A DNA stretch of 64,000 bases from assembly GCF_030269925.1 (NCBI RefSeq), contig NC_085117.1, positions 5,642,731 through 5,706,730 on the forward strand, written 5' to 3'. A program made the translations under genes and the position numbers. The stretch comes from Bombyx mori. Its lineage: Eukaryota; Arthropoda; Insecta; Lepidoptera; Bombycidae. The notes under the pieces were generated by a model. The model was not told the origin of the DNA, made no database searches, and saw only the letters and a list, made by a program, of their open reading frames with translations. Below, in pieces: positions 22,199-31,216 of this stretch. The number at the start of each line of letters is the position of its first letter. The stretch's first letter is position 1.

Positions 22199-22618
22199 AC
22201 TAGAGGTCCCGCAGTAGTCGAAATTCGACTATAATTAATTGGAATTGTAAGTTAGTACACTATTATGATTGTATTTTATACTTCTATAATCACAAATTTC
22301 GCCAAGACTACACTATAAAAAATGTTAACAAAGACAAACAATATTTAATCTATTCTCGATTTGACAACAGACGTCAAGAACAAAAGTTTGATAATAAATA
22401 GTATGCATGCGTGTGTGCGTCAAATACATGGTATGTAGTGTGTGTAATGTTTTCTTTATTGATTTAATGTATCTTTTATGCATTATTTAAAAAAAATATT
22501 AGCATTGTGCACTTCTTTTCTATATTCTCTATAAGTGTGGAAAATTTCATACTCCTCCATCCGCGCAATTTTCGTAAAAAGGTATACAAAATTTTTGCTT
22601 CACGTATTAATGCATAGA
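22199..22618 (-). mobile_element. Non-autonomous Helitron, family A, complete
   Basis: The plus strand starts ACTAGAGGTCCCGCAGTAG followed by the hairpin TCGAAATTCGA, and ends TTAATGCATAGA. It is the reverse of the copy at 4512-4930, with the 3' hairpin intact. Confidence 0.88.
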
Positions 22619-23091
22619 TTTAGGATCCAAGCTTTACCGTTTCGTCCCTTATTTTACTATTATAATACTTTATACTTTACTACATACAGTACATACTACA
22701 CACCTTTATAATACCGCATACTGAATCACACAGAGGAGAACGATGTATGAATTTGAAGTAAAAGCTTCTTTAACGCTGTTTTGATTTAAAGCTCAATGGA
22801 ATGAGAAAGCCCCATTAAGAAGAGATAAAAATGTATATCTGTAAGATTTAGCCTGCGAGAGAATGCGAAAAAATACTTTTGAAGGTTTCACTTCTAGGGC
22901 GGGTGAATTGCATCTGGGGCTTTCTTAAATTGTACAACTAAATCTAGTGTTTCAAATGTTTCGGTCAATGGAATGTTGAGTAGAGAGGTTTCAAAATGAA
23001 GTGTTACACGTCTCAGATTTTGTTTGTATTAGATATTTTTTATTTCACCATTTTAACTGGTCTTTTCATTTCATTTAAATCAAAACGAAAG
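22619..23091. other. No recognised feature; left flank of the Jockey element
   Basis: Non-coding sequence. Its last bases AAAACGAAAG(T) at 23082-23092 are the left target-site copy of the LINE insertion. Confidence 0.5.
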
Positions 23092-23092
23092 T
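23082..23092. repeat. Target-site duplication, left copy (LINE 1)
   Basis: AAAACGAAAGT here and at 28337-28347 bracket the complete Jockey-clade element. The last T may belong to the poly(A) complement. Confidence 0.7.
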
Positions 23093-23114
23093 TTTTTTTT
23101 TTTTTTTTTTTTTT

Positions 23115-23307
23115 CCTACCTATGCTGATAGCCTTGAGAGGCTATTTCAGCGTACCCTAGCTTGTGTAGGTGAGCTCGCGGGGCTCAAACCGGAGAATTG
23201 CTAACACCGCCCTAGCAAGAGCAGTGCTTCGCAGAATCTACCACCGGATCGGAAGCGCGACCCACTGAGAAGATCCGGCGAGAAACTCAGTGGGCTGTGT
23301 CTGTGGG
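23115..23307 (-). other. 3' UTR of LINE 1 with two stem-loops
   Basis: Starting 13 nt after the ORF2 stop, CCCACTGAG pairs with CTCAGTGGG (23261-23294) around a 16-nt loop TTTCTCGCCGGATCTT. A second hairpin, TAGCCTCTCAAGGCTA, lies near 23130. The whole UTR recurs in truncated copies at 1935, 5312 and 8676. In LINEs such 3' structures often guide the reverse transcriptase to its own RNA; that role is inferred here. Confidence 0.8.
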
Positions 23308-26190
23308 TTAATTCGCTCGTCGAGCCCTTCGTCGCAAGCGACGGGTTCGGCGAGGACGGTGACCGGTGCTTGTATTGCCTAAAAGCACCGTTAGTGGATC
23401 AGGAGGATCCGTGATGACGTGCTTTGGGCGACGTCGACGGTTTACCAAACGGTCTACAGGATCGGGTATGTAGTTTCCGGCGGCCACGACAAGAGGGTTC
23501 TCATGTCGTGCCGCCTTCTCAAAGTGGCGCAGCGATGCCGACTGTAGATACTTACTGACGGGGTCGAGCTCCAGGTCATCGTGGAGGTCCACGTTCCTCT
23601 GGAACCATGGTGCTCCGACGGCTATCCTGCAGAATCGGGATTGTATTACCTGAAGGGGTTTCAAGTTGGTGCGGGCCGCGTGAGCGAACACTACGCTTGC
23701 ATACGTCATGACGGGGCGTATGCAAGTTTTGTAGAGGGTTACCTTGTTACGGAGGGACAGTTTGCTTCGTCTACAAAGCATTGGGTAGAGTCGTCCTAGT
23801 ATAAACGCGGCGCGATCGCGTACCGTTTTTACGTGGGGACGGAATGTCATCCCTCTGTCGAGGGTGACGCCTAGGTATTTGACCTTCGGGGCCCACGGTA
23901 TGGGCTGGTCAAAGAGAGTGATGGGGCTAACGGCGGAGGTGTTTACGCGCCTACTGGGGAGTGGGGTGCTCGAAGTGGTATTCGGAGGGCGACCCCTTTT
24001 GAATAGCACCGCTGTGCTTTTCGTGGGGTTAATGTCTATTCGCCACTTCCGGAACCACTGTCCCATGGTGGTTACTGCGGTCTGGAGTCGCCGATGAAGC
24101 AACGACATCTTCCTACACGAGTAGTAGATAGCCGTGTCATCGGCGAAGAGCGCTAGATGGGTCTCCGGAGACCGGGGTATATCGTTGATATACAAACTAA
24201 ATAGTAACGGGGAGAGTGCGGAGCCTTGCGGGACTCCGGCAGTCAGATGACGGGGACGAGAACGAGTTCCCTCTACTCGATATCGAAACGAACGGTTCGA
24301 CAAGAAGTCTCGTATGATGAGCACGAGTCTGTCTGGCACTCCCATGTTGTACAGTTTGTAGATCAAACCGTTGTGCCAGACTTTGTCGAACGCCTTCGCT
24401 ACATCGAAGAAGAGGGCGCCGGTCGGGATTTGTTTACGCCTATTTAGCCCTATTAAGATGTGCTCCGTGAGGCGGTGCACTTGTTGTACGCACGAGTGTT
24501 TGGCGCGGAATCCAAACTGCTCGTCTATTAGAATTTTATTCGCGGTAACGAAGTCCCAGAGGCGTTTCCGAAGGAGCCGTTCGTAAATTTTGCCTATCGC
24601 TGGGAGGAGACTAATCGGTCGGTAACTAGCGGTTTCATTATTCGGTTTGCCCGGCTTGTGTATACCGATAACGTCTGCTTCTTTCCATACCGCCGGAAAG
24701 ATGCAGTGCGTCATAGCAGCATTTAAGATGGTAGCCAACATTGTTATCAGTTGGACTGGTAAGAGTTTTAACGCGCGGTTGCGGATGCCGTCGGAGCCGG
24801 GTGCCTTCTTAGGTTGAAGGTTGTCTATTACTTCTCTAACTTCGTCAGAGGTAATGGGGGGTAACGCGTCCGAGGGTGGCAGGGAAGCTCTGCGCTCGAC
24901 CTCCCTGTCGACTGCCTCGGTGTGTTCGGGGTCCGCGTATTGAGTGCTGGTGGTGCACTGCTCTTGCAGTGCATCGGCCAGCAACTCTGCCTTGTCATCG
25001 TCATCGAAAGCCGGTGGTTGGCCTGAAGGGCGTACGAGAGGAGGCATAGTAGCGGTAGTTTCGGACTTGAGAGTCCTTGCTAGTCGCCAGTATGCTTGAT
25101 GAGAGGGCGCGAGTCCTTCTAAGTAACTATCCCAATTCTCATTTCGGGCGTCGCTTAGGCGAGATTTTACATCCCGCTGTAGACGACGCATCCGAATCCG
25201 GTTTGAGTGCGTGGGAAGTTGATCGTAGGCCCGGATTGCCGCGTTTCTAACTCTTAGGAGGTTCCTAAGTTCGGGGGACAGTCTGATGCGGTGGAAGCTA
25301 TCCTCCACATCGACTTCTTTTGAGGATCTTATGATCGCGGAAGAGATGTGATCCGTGATGATGTTTATGGATTCGACTGTGTCCTCGGGGGAGGGAGTTG
25401 AATCCGGGCCGCAGGGGAGGATTGGTGGAGCGGCATCGGCTAAGCATTTGCCCAACTTCTTCCAGTCCACCATGGTCCTCGTAGCTGTGACTGGGTTGTG
25501 GGGGCGACCGAGCTGCATAACGACAGGTCGGTGGTCTGAGTCGAGCTCTGACATTGCTTCGATGGAACGCAAGCGCAGAGTTACGTTCCTCAGCAGTGCC
25601 AGGTCTATAGTGCTCGGACGGAGCGCGATGTTATACGGATAACATGTTGGAGTTGGGGGACCGACTACTTCAAAGGTAAGGTCGTCTATAAACGCGTCGA
25701 GACGCCTACCATTTATGTTTGAACTGTGGCAGTTCCACCTAGTGTGGTGGCAATTTAAATCGCCTGCCAGGATGACGGAGTCTCCCATGCCGAACAGTGA
25801 CTCGATGTCACTGCTCAGAAGGGGCTTGTCCGGGGGGAGATAAACGGATGCGATGACGATCGGCTGGTGTCCCGTCAGCGAGATACGGCACACTGACGCC
25901 TCGATATGTGAGAGCGAGGGGGTATCGAGAGGGACAACGTGCAGGGCCCGCCTATAGTAAATGGCAGTCCCGCCTTTGGAGGCGGTGAGTCTGTCATTCC
26001 TAACCATGACGTAATTCGCGACTTTCGGGTCACGACGCGAGGGCTTCAGGCAGGTCTCCTGCACTAGCAGAATATCTACAAGATTGTCGCGGAGGAATTC
26101 GTAAATTTGATCGCGTTGTCGCGCGAGTCCGTTAGCATTGTAGAATGCTAACGTAAGGGAATATGGTTTCTCTCTAGCGTTTTGCGCCAT
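23308..26190 (-). CDS. LINE ORF2: apurinic-type endonuclease + reverse transcriptase
   Basis: A 960-residue polyprotein that would nick target DNA and copy the element RNA at the nick. Residues about 12-225 form the APE-type endonuclease: FYNANGL (N18), VQETCLKP (E45), LAGDLN (D144, N146) and SELDSDH (D219-H220). Residues about 455-740 form the reverse transcriptase: APGSDGI, YRPISLL, FFDVAKAFDKVW (D596), GVPQGSALSP and LFADDTAIYY (catalytic D684-D685). VKYLGVTLD and the C-terminal thumb region follow. The ATG (26188-26190) lies 15 nt after the ORF1 stop in the same frame, in CCGGTAATCAATGGCG, a junction kept in element 2. There are no stops or frameshifts and the length equals that of element 2 exactly. 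No C-terminal RNase H or zinc finger was recognised. Jockey clade is assigned from ORF1 plus RT style. Confidence 0.93.
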   Translation of the reverse strand: MAQNAREKPYSLTLAFYNANGLARQRDQIYEFLRDNLVDILLVQETCLKPSRRDPKVANYVMVRNDRLTASKGGTAIYYRRALHVVPLDTPSLSHIEASVCRISLTGHQPIVIASVYLPPDKPLLSSDIESLFGMGDSVILAGDLNCHHTRWNCHSSNINGRRLDAFIDDLTFEVVGPPTPTCYPYNIALRPSTIDLALLRNVTLRLRSIEAMSELDSDHRPVVMQLGRPHNPVTATRTMVDWKKLGKCLADAAPPILPCGPDSTPSPEDTVESINIITDHISSAIIRSSKEVDVEDSFHRIRLSPELRNLLRVRNAAIRAYDQLPTHSNRIRMRRLQRDVKSRLSDARNENWDSYLEGLAPSHQAYWRLARTLKSETTATMPPLVRPSGQPPAFDDDDKAELLADALQEQCTTSTQYADPEHTEAVDREVERRASLPPSDALPPITSDEVREVIDNLQPKKAPGSDGIRNRALKLLPVQLITMLATILNAAMTHCIFPAVWKEADVIGIHKPGKPNNETASYRPISLLPAIGKIYERLLRKRLWDFVTANKILIDEQFGFRAKHSCVQQVHRLTEHILIGLNRRKQIPTGALFFDVAKAFDKVWHNGLIYKLYNMGVPDRLVLIIRDFLSNRSFRYRVEGTRSRPRHLTAGVPQGSALSPLLFSLYINDIPRSPETHLALFADDTAIYYSCRKMSLLHRRLQTAVTTMGQWFRKWRIDINPTKSTAVLFKRGRPPNTTSSTPLPSRRVNTSAVSPITLFDQPIPWAPKVKYLGVTLDRGMTFRPHVKTVRDRAAFILGRLYPMLCRRSKLSLRNKVTLYKTCIRPVMTYASVVFAHAARTNLKPLQVIQSRFCRIAVGAPWFQRNVDLHDDLELDPVSKYLQSASLRHFEKAARHENPLVVAAGNYIPDPVDRLVNRRRRPKHVITDPPDPLTVLLGNTSTGHRPRRTRRLRRRARRAN

Positions 26191-26205
26191 TGATTACCGG
26201 TGATT

Positions 26206-27822
26206 TTAGAAAGTACGGGCCACGGACTCGTAAACGTCCATGTAATCGAACGCGGCCGCGAGCCGTTGTTCGGGGTTTACCGCCCTTCGCAACGCGTCTG
26301 CGAACGATCGCAGACGGTCGAAGTTGACCGCCGTGACGAAGTCGCGCACGAGCGTGAAGTCGTTGACGGCTGAGGGTTGCGGGGGACGGTACGCGGGCGC
26401 GGGGGGAGGTGCGAGCAGGGGCTGCGGCGCGGGACGTGTCGCGAGCGGGGGCTGGGGTGCGGTTTGTGTTCCCGACCTCGTATACGGCAGCGGTTTATTC
26501 CACGCCGAGACGGTGGGAACCGCAGCCGGTACGAAGGCGGGTTTCGGTGCTGAAGGCACCGAAGTCTTTGGGCCGACGGTACGGGGGGCTGGGTGGGTCG
26601 GACGTTTTCGCGGAGCCCTAGGACATCCACGGTAATTCGCGGGGTGCCCTTGCTTAAGGCATAGGACACAGCTTGGAGGTTCGGTCGCGGTTTCCCTAAC
26701 TCGCGAGCAATCTACCGTGGCGTGATCGCCGAGACACTTCACGCAGCGGGGGCGCGCGTGGCAATTCCGAGCCGAGTGGCCATATAGTTGGCATCTGTGG
26801 CACTGTCCGGGAGTGCCACGTCTATGGGGGGCTTCAATGGTAACCCCGGATAGGCCACATACTGTCGCGAGACATGCGATCTTTTTCTTGGCCTCCGGGG
26901 TTGGTTCTAGAGCGACTAGAACCATGTTATATGGTTTTTTGTCGCGGCCGTTGTGCATCCGGTGCACACTTACTATCGGGAGGGACTGAGCGGTCAGATC
27001 CTCCCTTACGTACTCTATGTCGAGTTCCTTCGGAACTCCGCGTATTACTACGCGGAGCTCGCGGTCCTCCTGAAGAGCATAGGTGTGGAAACCTATGTTC
27101 TCCTTTCGGAGGTATGCTGAGAGGGCCCTATGGTCGCCCGGCGTTGCGACCTTTATCTGAATCCCATGCGCGACGTTACGCGCATGGGTATAATTTATTT
27201 TGTTTGCCTGAAGGGCCTGGGAGACGCGGTTCCATGCTGATTTCTCCTGGAGAATCTGCGGGGGCGGGGCGACGGTTTTTTGCGCGGGTGCGGGCTTGGG
27301 ACGCGGCGGTGGGGTTGCGCGGCGGCCGGAGTCCGACTCCGGTGTCACGACTACCTGCGGACGGGAGGCAGTCGCTGATTTTGTTTGTTTTGTTGTGGAG
27401 CTCCGGGACTCCACGGCGCGAGTTCGTTTTTTCCCGCGTTTAACCGTTTGGAACCCATCCGAGGTTCCGGGCTGCGGGCTCGTCGCGGACTCGAAGTCCA
27501 TCTCCGATCCGGTATCGGAGTCTGAACCTGAGTTGATGATAACGGACGACGCGACGGATGAGATTGGCGAGAATGACGTCGCGGGTGCGTTAGGCGCTTC
27601 GTTGGCGCTAGGCGCTTCGTGAGTCGCTACGTGCGTACGTGCGCTCAAATTGGGTTTGGGGGCGGGGCATGACTGCGCGGCTCGAAATGACGCGGCGAGG
27701 GACGCGGGCGGGGCGGGACTCGCGCGGGCGGCCCTGTAGGCCGCGAATTCGGCCGTGAGGTTGGATAACACCGGGTACTTCTCGGCAAGTAACCCGAGAA
27801 ACCCTAAAAGTTCTTCTTCCAT
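26206..27822 (-). CDS. LINE ORF1: gag-like nucleic-acid-binding protein with three zinc knuckles
   Basis: It would coat the element RNA and help form the ribonucleoprotein used for retrotransposition. The frame is open from a GTG-type codon at 27903 (565 codons), but the first ATG is at 27820-27822, giving 538 residues. I take the ATG, since element 2 has its ATG at the matching place. In the 565-residue numbering: a low-complexity Ala/Pro/Ser N-terminal half; about 215-355 an RRM-like stretch with RELRVVIRGVPKEL and a PRE_C2HC-type segment (PYNMVLVALEPTP); then zinc knuckles CHRCQLYGHSARNC (368-381), CVKCLGDHATVDC (387-399) and CVLCLKQGHPANYRGC (412-427). The Pro-rich C-terminus ends near VARTF. 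The PRE_C2HC plus knuckles order is typical of Jockey-clade gags. A long antisense frame over it is a GC artefact. Confidence 0.9.
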   Translation of the reverse strand: MEEELLGFLGLLAEKYPVLSNLTAEFAAYRAARASPAPPASLAASFRAAQSCPAPKPNLSARTHVATHEAPSANEAPNAPATSFSPISSVASSVIINSGSDSDTGSEMDFESATSPQPGTSDGFQTVKRGKKRTRAVESRSSTTKQTKSATASRPQVVVTPESDSGRRATPPPRPKPAPAQKTVAPPPQILQEKSAWNRVSQALQANKINYTHARNVAHGIQIKVATPGDHRALSAYLRKENIGFHTYALQEDRELRVVIRGVPKELDIEYVREDLTAQSLPIVSVHRMHNGRDKKPYNMVLVALEPTPEAKKKIACLATVCGLSGVTIEAPHRRGTPGQCHRCQLYGHSARNCHARPRCVKCLGDHATVDCSRVRETATEPPSCVLCLKQGHPANYRGCPRAPRKRPTHPAPRTVGPKTSVPSAPKPAFVPAAVPTVSAWNKPLPYTRSGTQTAPQPPLATRPAPQPLLAPPPAPAYRPPQPSAVNDFTLVRDFVTAVNFDRLRSFADALRRAVNPEQRLAAAFDYMDVYESVARTF

Positions 27823-28336
27823 TTTACGTTTTTGCCCGGGGGGGGCGTCCCCGGGACTTAAGGCACACTTGCCGAAAGGCGAGTCCCCTGAGTAGGAGTT
27901 CACCCCCTGAGCTTTACCAGCTCCAAGGGGGGGGAGTGCCTTTGCCGTGAAAACGGCAGTCGGCTAGGATTGGGGTGGAAATTTGGGAAGGTGGGGCCCC
28001 ACTGGGTTGTGAGAATGCCACAACAAGCGGTGATCTCAGCGGGGGGTTAGTCTCGAAAGAGACTGTTTTACTCGCCGAATAAATAAATAAATTTAATAAA
28101 TGATATGAGTGGATGATAGTGTGGAGTCGTTACGAATGCACAATCGACAAGTTCGAGTTGCTTTTACGACACAAGGTCGCGACGCCAGCGATAGTGCGTC
28201 AAGAATTCGCAACAATGCCGCGATCGATGCGACAACGACAATGCAGCGAAACTCAAGACACAAGATCGCGACGGCAGCGACAGTTTCTCGCAAAAACACG
28301 TCCGGACTGTAAGGTGATGCAATCGGAACAGCCTCG
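27823..28336 (-). promoter_or_regulatory. 5' UTR and internal promoter of LINE 1
   Basis: Near the 5' end the minus strand reads TTCCGATTGCATCACC and then GGACGTG (28297-28303). Counted from about 28330 as +1, GGACGTG starts at +28, the place of the downstream promoter element (consensus RGWCGTG) used by TATA-less insect LINEs. A 27-bp motif (ACACAAGRTCGCGACGSC) recurs 89 bp apart (28168 and 28257). Just before the ATG lies a small hairpin (27868-27883, GAAA loop on the plus strand) that element 2 has as a perfect stem. Confidence 0.6.
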
Positions 28337-28347
28337 AAAACGAAAGT
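28337..28347. repeat. Target-site duplication, right copy (LINE 1)
   Basis: AAAACGAAAGT, matching 23082-23092. It lies next to the 5' end of element 1. Confidence 0.65.
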
Positions 28348-28377
28348 GCGACCCTGCTACATTTAATAACAGATGCT

Positions 28378-28595
28378 TACTAGGCTGACCTTGATTACAA
28401 ACGCGACCAGTGGAAGGTCCGTCCTCCTGCTGCCATAACCTATAATTATAAGAACGACGTGCTTACGTGCCCTCAATGCGCAAGGAGTTTTGCCGCGAAG
28501 ATAGGCTATATAAGCCAACTTCGAGCGCACGAGCGCCAAATCAACGGATAGAAGTCAAAGTGGTCGCCATGGCCGAAATCGGTCGGATGATGAAC

Positions 28596-28690
<95 letters not shown>

Positions 28691-28702
28691 ACTACTAGGC
28701 TG
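28378..28702 (+). mobile_element. Short 5'-truncated LINE with 92-nt poly(A) and 10-bp target duplication
   Basis: TACTAGGCTG occurs at 28378-28387 and again at 28693-28702, just after (A)92 (28597-28688) and four bases TTAC. Between them 28388-28596 is the tail of a LINE on the plus strand. The very long unbroken A-run and clean duplication suggest a recent insertion. Confidence 0.8.
28388..28556 (+). pseudogene. LINE ORF C-terminus with a C2H2 finger
   Basis: A frame from the 5' truncation point gives DYKRDQWKVRPPAAITYN, then CPQCARSFAAKIGYISQLRAH, and stops at a TAG near 28550. The spacing C-x2-C-x12-H is followed by a short tail rather than a complete C2H2 pair, but the pattern (C..C.R.F.a.IGyis.LRaH) is the C-terminal finger common in several LINE polymerases. 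An in-frame stop lies just upstream, outside the insertion. The RT itself is gone. The lysine run read through the poly(A) is not protein. Confidence 0.65.
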
Positions 28703-29534
28703 TATTTCATATCTTTACATAACGCTCTTGGATAAAAAAATTCAATCAACAAATAAATTTTATACATCAAGTGTTTCCAGCGCGACTGAATATTGAAATG
28801 TATCTTTGGTTTATGTTCCGCCGCCTCTATGTCACACAAGTGTTGTTTTTCTTGCAGTGTAATTGTATTTATATGAAGATCTATAACACTGGACATATTT
28901 GTAGACACCGGTGACGTTTGCTCAATGCTCACCAGTGTCCGCGTCGATGTCCAGGGACGCACTGTCTGAGATCAGCCCACTAACGGTTGTGAACTCGAAT
29001 CCGCCGACATTTTGCCATAGAATCGGTATTCCAGCAAATAAATGACGCTTCGACACAAGCGATGCCGAATGCGAGCCTATGTAATATGTATGTATATTAT
29101 AATTTATTATTCATGAACTCCTGCAAACAGAACGAAATTGAATAAATAGTTAATTTAAATATTAAATTGCTGGCAGCACCGGCCCGAGTAAATTAATTAA
29201 AGGTATAAGGTTCGAGAAATATTATTATAAAAGCAAATAAACTAATCTTGGCTGAGCGTAAATTTTAACGTACTGAATTTATTGGATCCCAGAGACATAC
29301 AGATGACGTTGATACGGAAACAGAGCGCAGGGCGTTGTCAGCTAGGGCTGCTATGCTGTCAGGCGATACTCTTCAGAGCACATTCCCAGTCTTTATTCAC
29401 GTGCCGCTTGTGGGTCAAGCATAGAACACTCTCCGCATGCAGTATAATAAAGCCTTCAATTCAAGGCACTGATGGGATGCCGCAGTGGTGTAGCGCATCG
29501 GGGGTGTTTTCGGACGACCAATCAGACGGTTTTT
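28703..29534. other. No recognised feature
   Basis: Non-coding. The plus-strand frame at 29282-29581 is motif-free and partly overlaps Bm1. Confidence 0.4.
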
Positions 29535-29768
29535 CGACGAGACGAGCTCATGGCCCACCTGATGTTAAATGGTTACCGTAGTCCATAGACATCTACAACG
29601 TAAATGCCGCCACCTGCCTTATGATATTAATTCTAAAGTTTCAGTTTTTACGGTACAATGGCTACCCCACCCTTTAAACCGAAACGCTTTACTGTTTCAT
29701 GGTAGAAATAGGCATGATGGTGGTACCCACCCGCGTGGACTTACAAGACGTCCTACCACCAGTAATGT
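29535..29768 (-). mobile_element. Bm1 SINE, 5'-truncated, divergent
   Basis: It runs from the rc of the CAGGTGGGCCATGAGCTCG end to the rc of TTACTGGTGGTAGGACG. There are many substitutions and the poly(A) is lost. Confidence 0.85.
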
Positions 29769-30499
29769 CACAAACACGATGCACCGTGTCTCTGACCGTT
29801 CAATAATTATAAATTATTTTGTTTTGTTTTATTGTTTTATTGGTTTAAGTGCTTGCTTTGGGTGGAATGAGTGTGTGGGAGCTGTTGTGAAGTGAAGTGT
29901 GTATGTGAGCTGTTGCAACTAATGAAATGGAAGGAGTTTAAATATTTTGTCAACGTCTGATTTCGATATAATAATGTAATTCCATCTAGTGGATAGATCT
30001 CACAACTATAAAGGGGTCTTTGAGTCGTTGTAAATCAGCCAGTCCATTGGGTCCACTAGGCTCGTCCTGACGGCTCCTACTACTTCTTATAACGCGATTC
30101 CGTAAATGATACTTTTGAGTGCCTTTGCGGGAGGGTGAAGTTATTTGTCCCGGAGTACATTTATAAATGTGCATATCCATATCTTGCTTTCCGTCGATAA
30201 TTGCTTCACACAAACAAATTTCAGTAAAAAGTATCTCAAAATTATTCCACACCTCTAGATTGGAACCGTTGGCCCTCGATAACTCAATTGAATGTTATTA
30301 TTATAAATTTAAATGTTCGGAAGCGAACCCACTTCCCTCAAAGACGTAATCTAATTAATTGTAACGATGCTCCACTCCGGAGAGAGCGGCCGCATCGATT
30401 TTTGATAAAAATTGTCTTTTCAAAATTCATCTCTCCTATGCTGTTGGTAAAGTAAAAGTCGGTAAAAGAAGCTATGCGTTTTAGCGTAACGCATCAGTA
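29769..30499. other. No recognised feature
   Basis: Frames at 29986-30252 (minus) and 30167-30349 (plus) have no motif. Confidence 0.4.
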
Positions 30500-31216
30500 T
30501 TTTCATCAGTTTTACAATAAAATCAGTTTTTCTTACACTATTTTTAATTCAAATTTATTAAAATTTATTTTCTATTTTTAATATATTATATAATTATAGC
30601 TTTTATCGCGGGCCTTGAGCGCGTTGACCGAATCATGAAATTCCGTAATGAAAAAAACCTAACAGCCCTCACTCCACCTACCATGTAACTCACGTTCAAC
30701 ACATTCACACGTTGCGCTTGTGTAGTGTTTGTGAATAAACGCGTGGCGTGACGTTACACTGCATGCGCATCATGAAAAGTCTGCCCATCTCTCTCTCGCG
30801 CGGTCTAGCTTATGAGTGTGAAGGGGACAGTTAAAGGTTTTGCTTTTATTACTGTTTAATATAGCGTAGTCTTTGTTTTATTATTGTTTTAATATTAAAT
30901 TATCATTGTCTAATTAAAATTACATAAGTTGATAATTAATGCTACGCAATAGCTTTACCGCGGCAGTTCCCGAGTGCCACACGTTTTTTTTCGTTGGATT
31001 TTTTATAAAAGCGTATTTTTTTTAAACTATTATTTATTTTTCATTTTTTAGGTGAATTTCAATATAAAAAAAAGGTTTTTTTATATGCATTTGTCATCGG
31101 TCCTTAATAAGTATACCAAATTCCGAATTAATCTGACGTTTTGAAGGGGGTTAACATCATGTTCAAAGATTCCGTTACAAACATACATACGTCTGAAGCT
31201 AATAAAAGCGTATTAA
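30500..31216 (-). mobile_element. Fold-back MITE interrupted by a 412-bp insertion
   Basis: The right end is ACGTCTGAAGCTAATAAAAG then CGTATTAA (TTAA 31213-31216). The arm continues leftward to GTTGGATTTTTTATAAAAGC at 30993 and resumes at TTTTCTATTTTTA (about 30568-30580), where other copies are continuous. The break is therefore an insertion. Confidence 0.8.
30581..30992. mobile_element. Unclassified insertion inside the MITE
   Basis: This segment is absent from other copies of the host MITE at that point. It starts ATATATTATATAATTATAGC and ends with ACCGCGGCAGTTCCCGAG...CACACG and a T-run. TAGCTTTTATCGCGG near its start and TAGCTTTACCGCGG near its end are direct copies. No ORF was found and the class is unknown. 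Confidence 0.55.

Larger units (their letters stand above)
23092..28336 (-). mobile_element. Complete Jockey-clade LINE (element 1)
   Basis: From 5' to 3' on the minus strand: 5' UTR of about 430-510 nt with an internal-promoter-type 5' end, ORF1 (zinc-knuckle gag-like protein), ORF2 (endonuclease and reverse transcriptase), a 193-nt 3' UTR with two hairpins, and a 23-nt poly(A) (T-run 23092-23114). A 10-11-bp target duplication flanks it. Both ORFs are open end to end, so the copy is young and may still be competent. The 5' end is supported independently: TTCCGAT...GGACGTG matches the 5' end of element 2. About 7 extra bases (28330-28336) sit between that motif and the target duplication. 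Confidence 0.88.

Noticed and set aside
26874..27443. 189-codon plus-strand frame
   Set aside because: Antisense to the LINE 1 ORF1 in GC-rich sequence; no motif. The same applies to frames at 35916-36284, 36199-36582 and 49545-50116.
27823..27903. GTG starts for both LINE ORF1 proteins
   Set aside because: Eukaryotic initiation at GTG is unlikely; the first in-frame ATGs (27822 and 36659) give matching lengths of 538 and 542 residues.
28467..28796. Open frame with a long lysine run
   Set aside because: It reads through a 92-nt poly(A) tail of a LINE insertion; it is not a protein.
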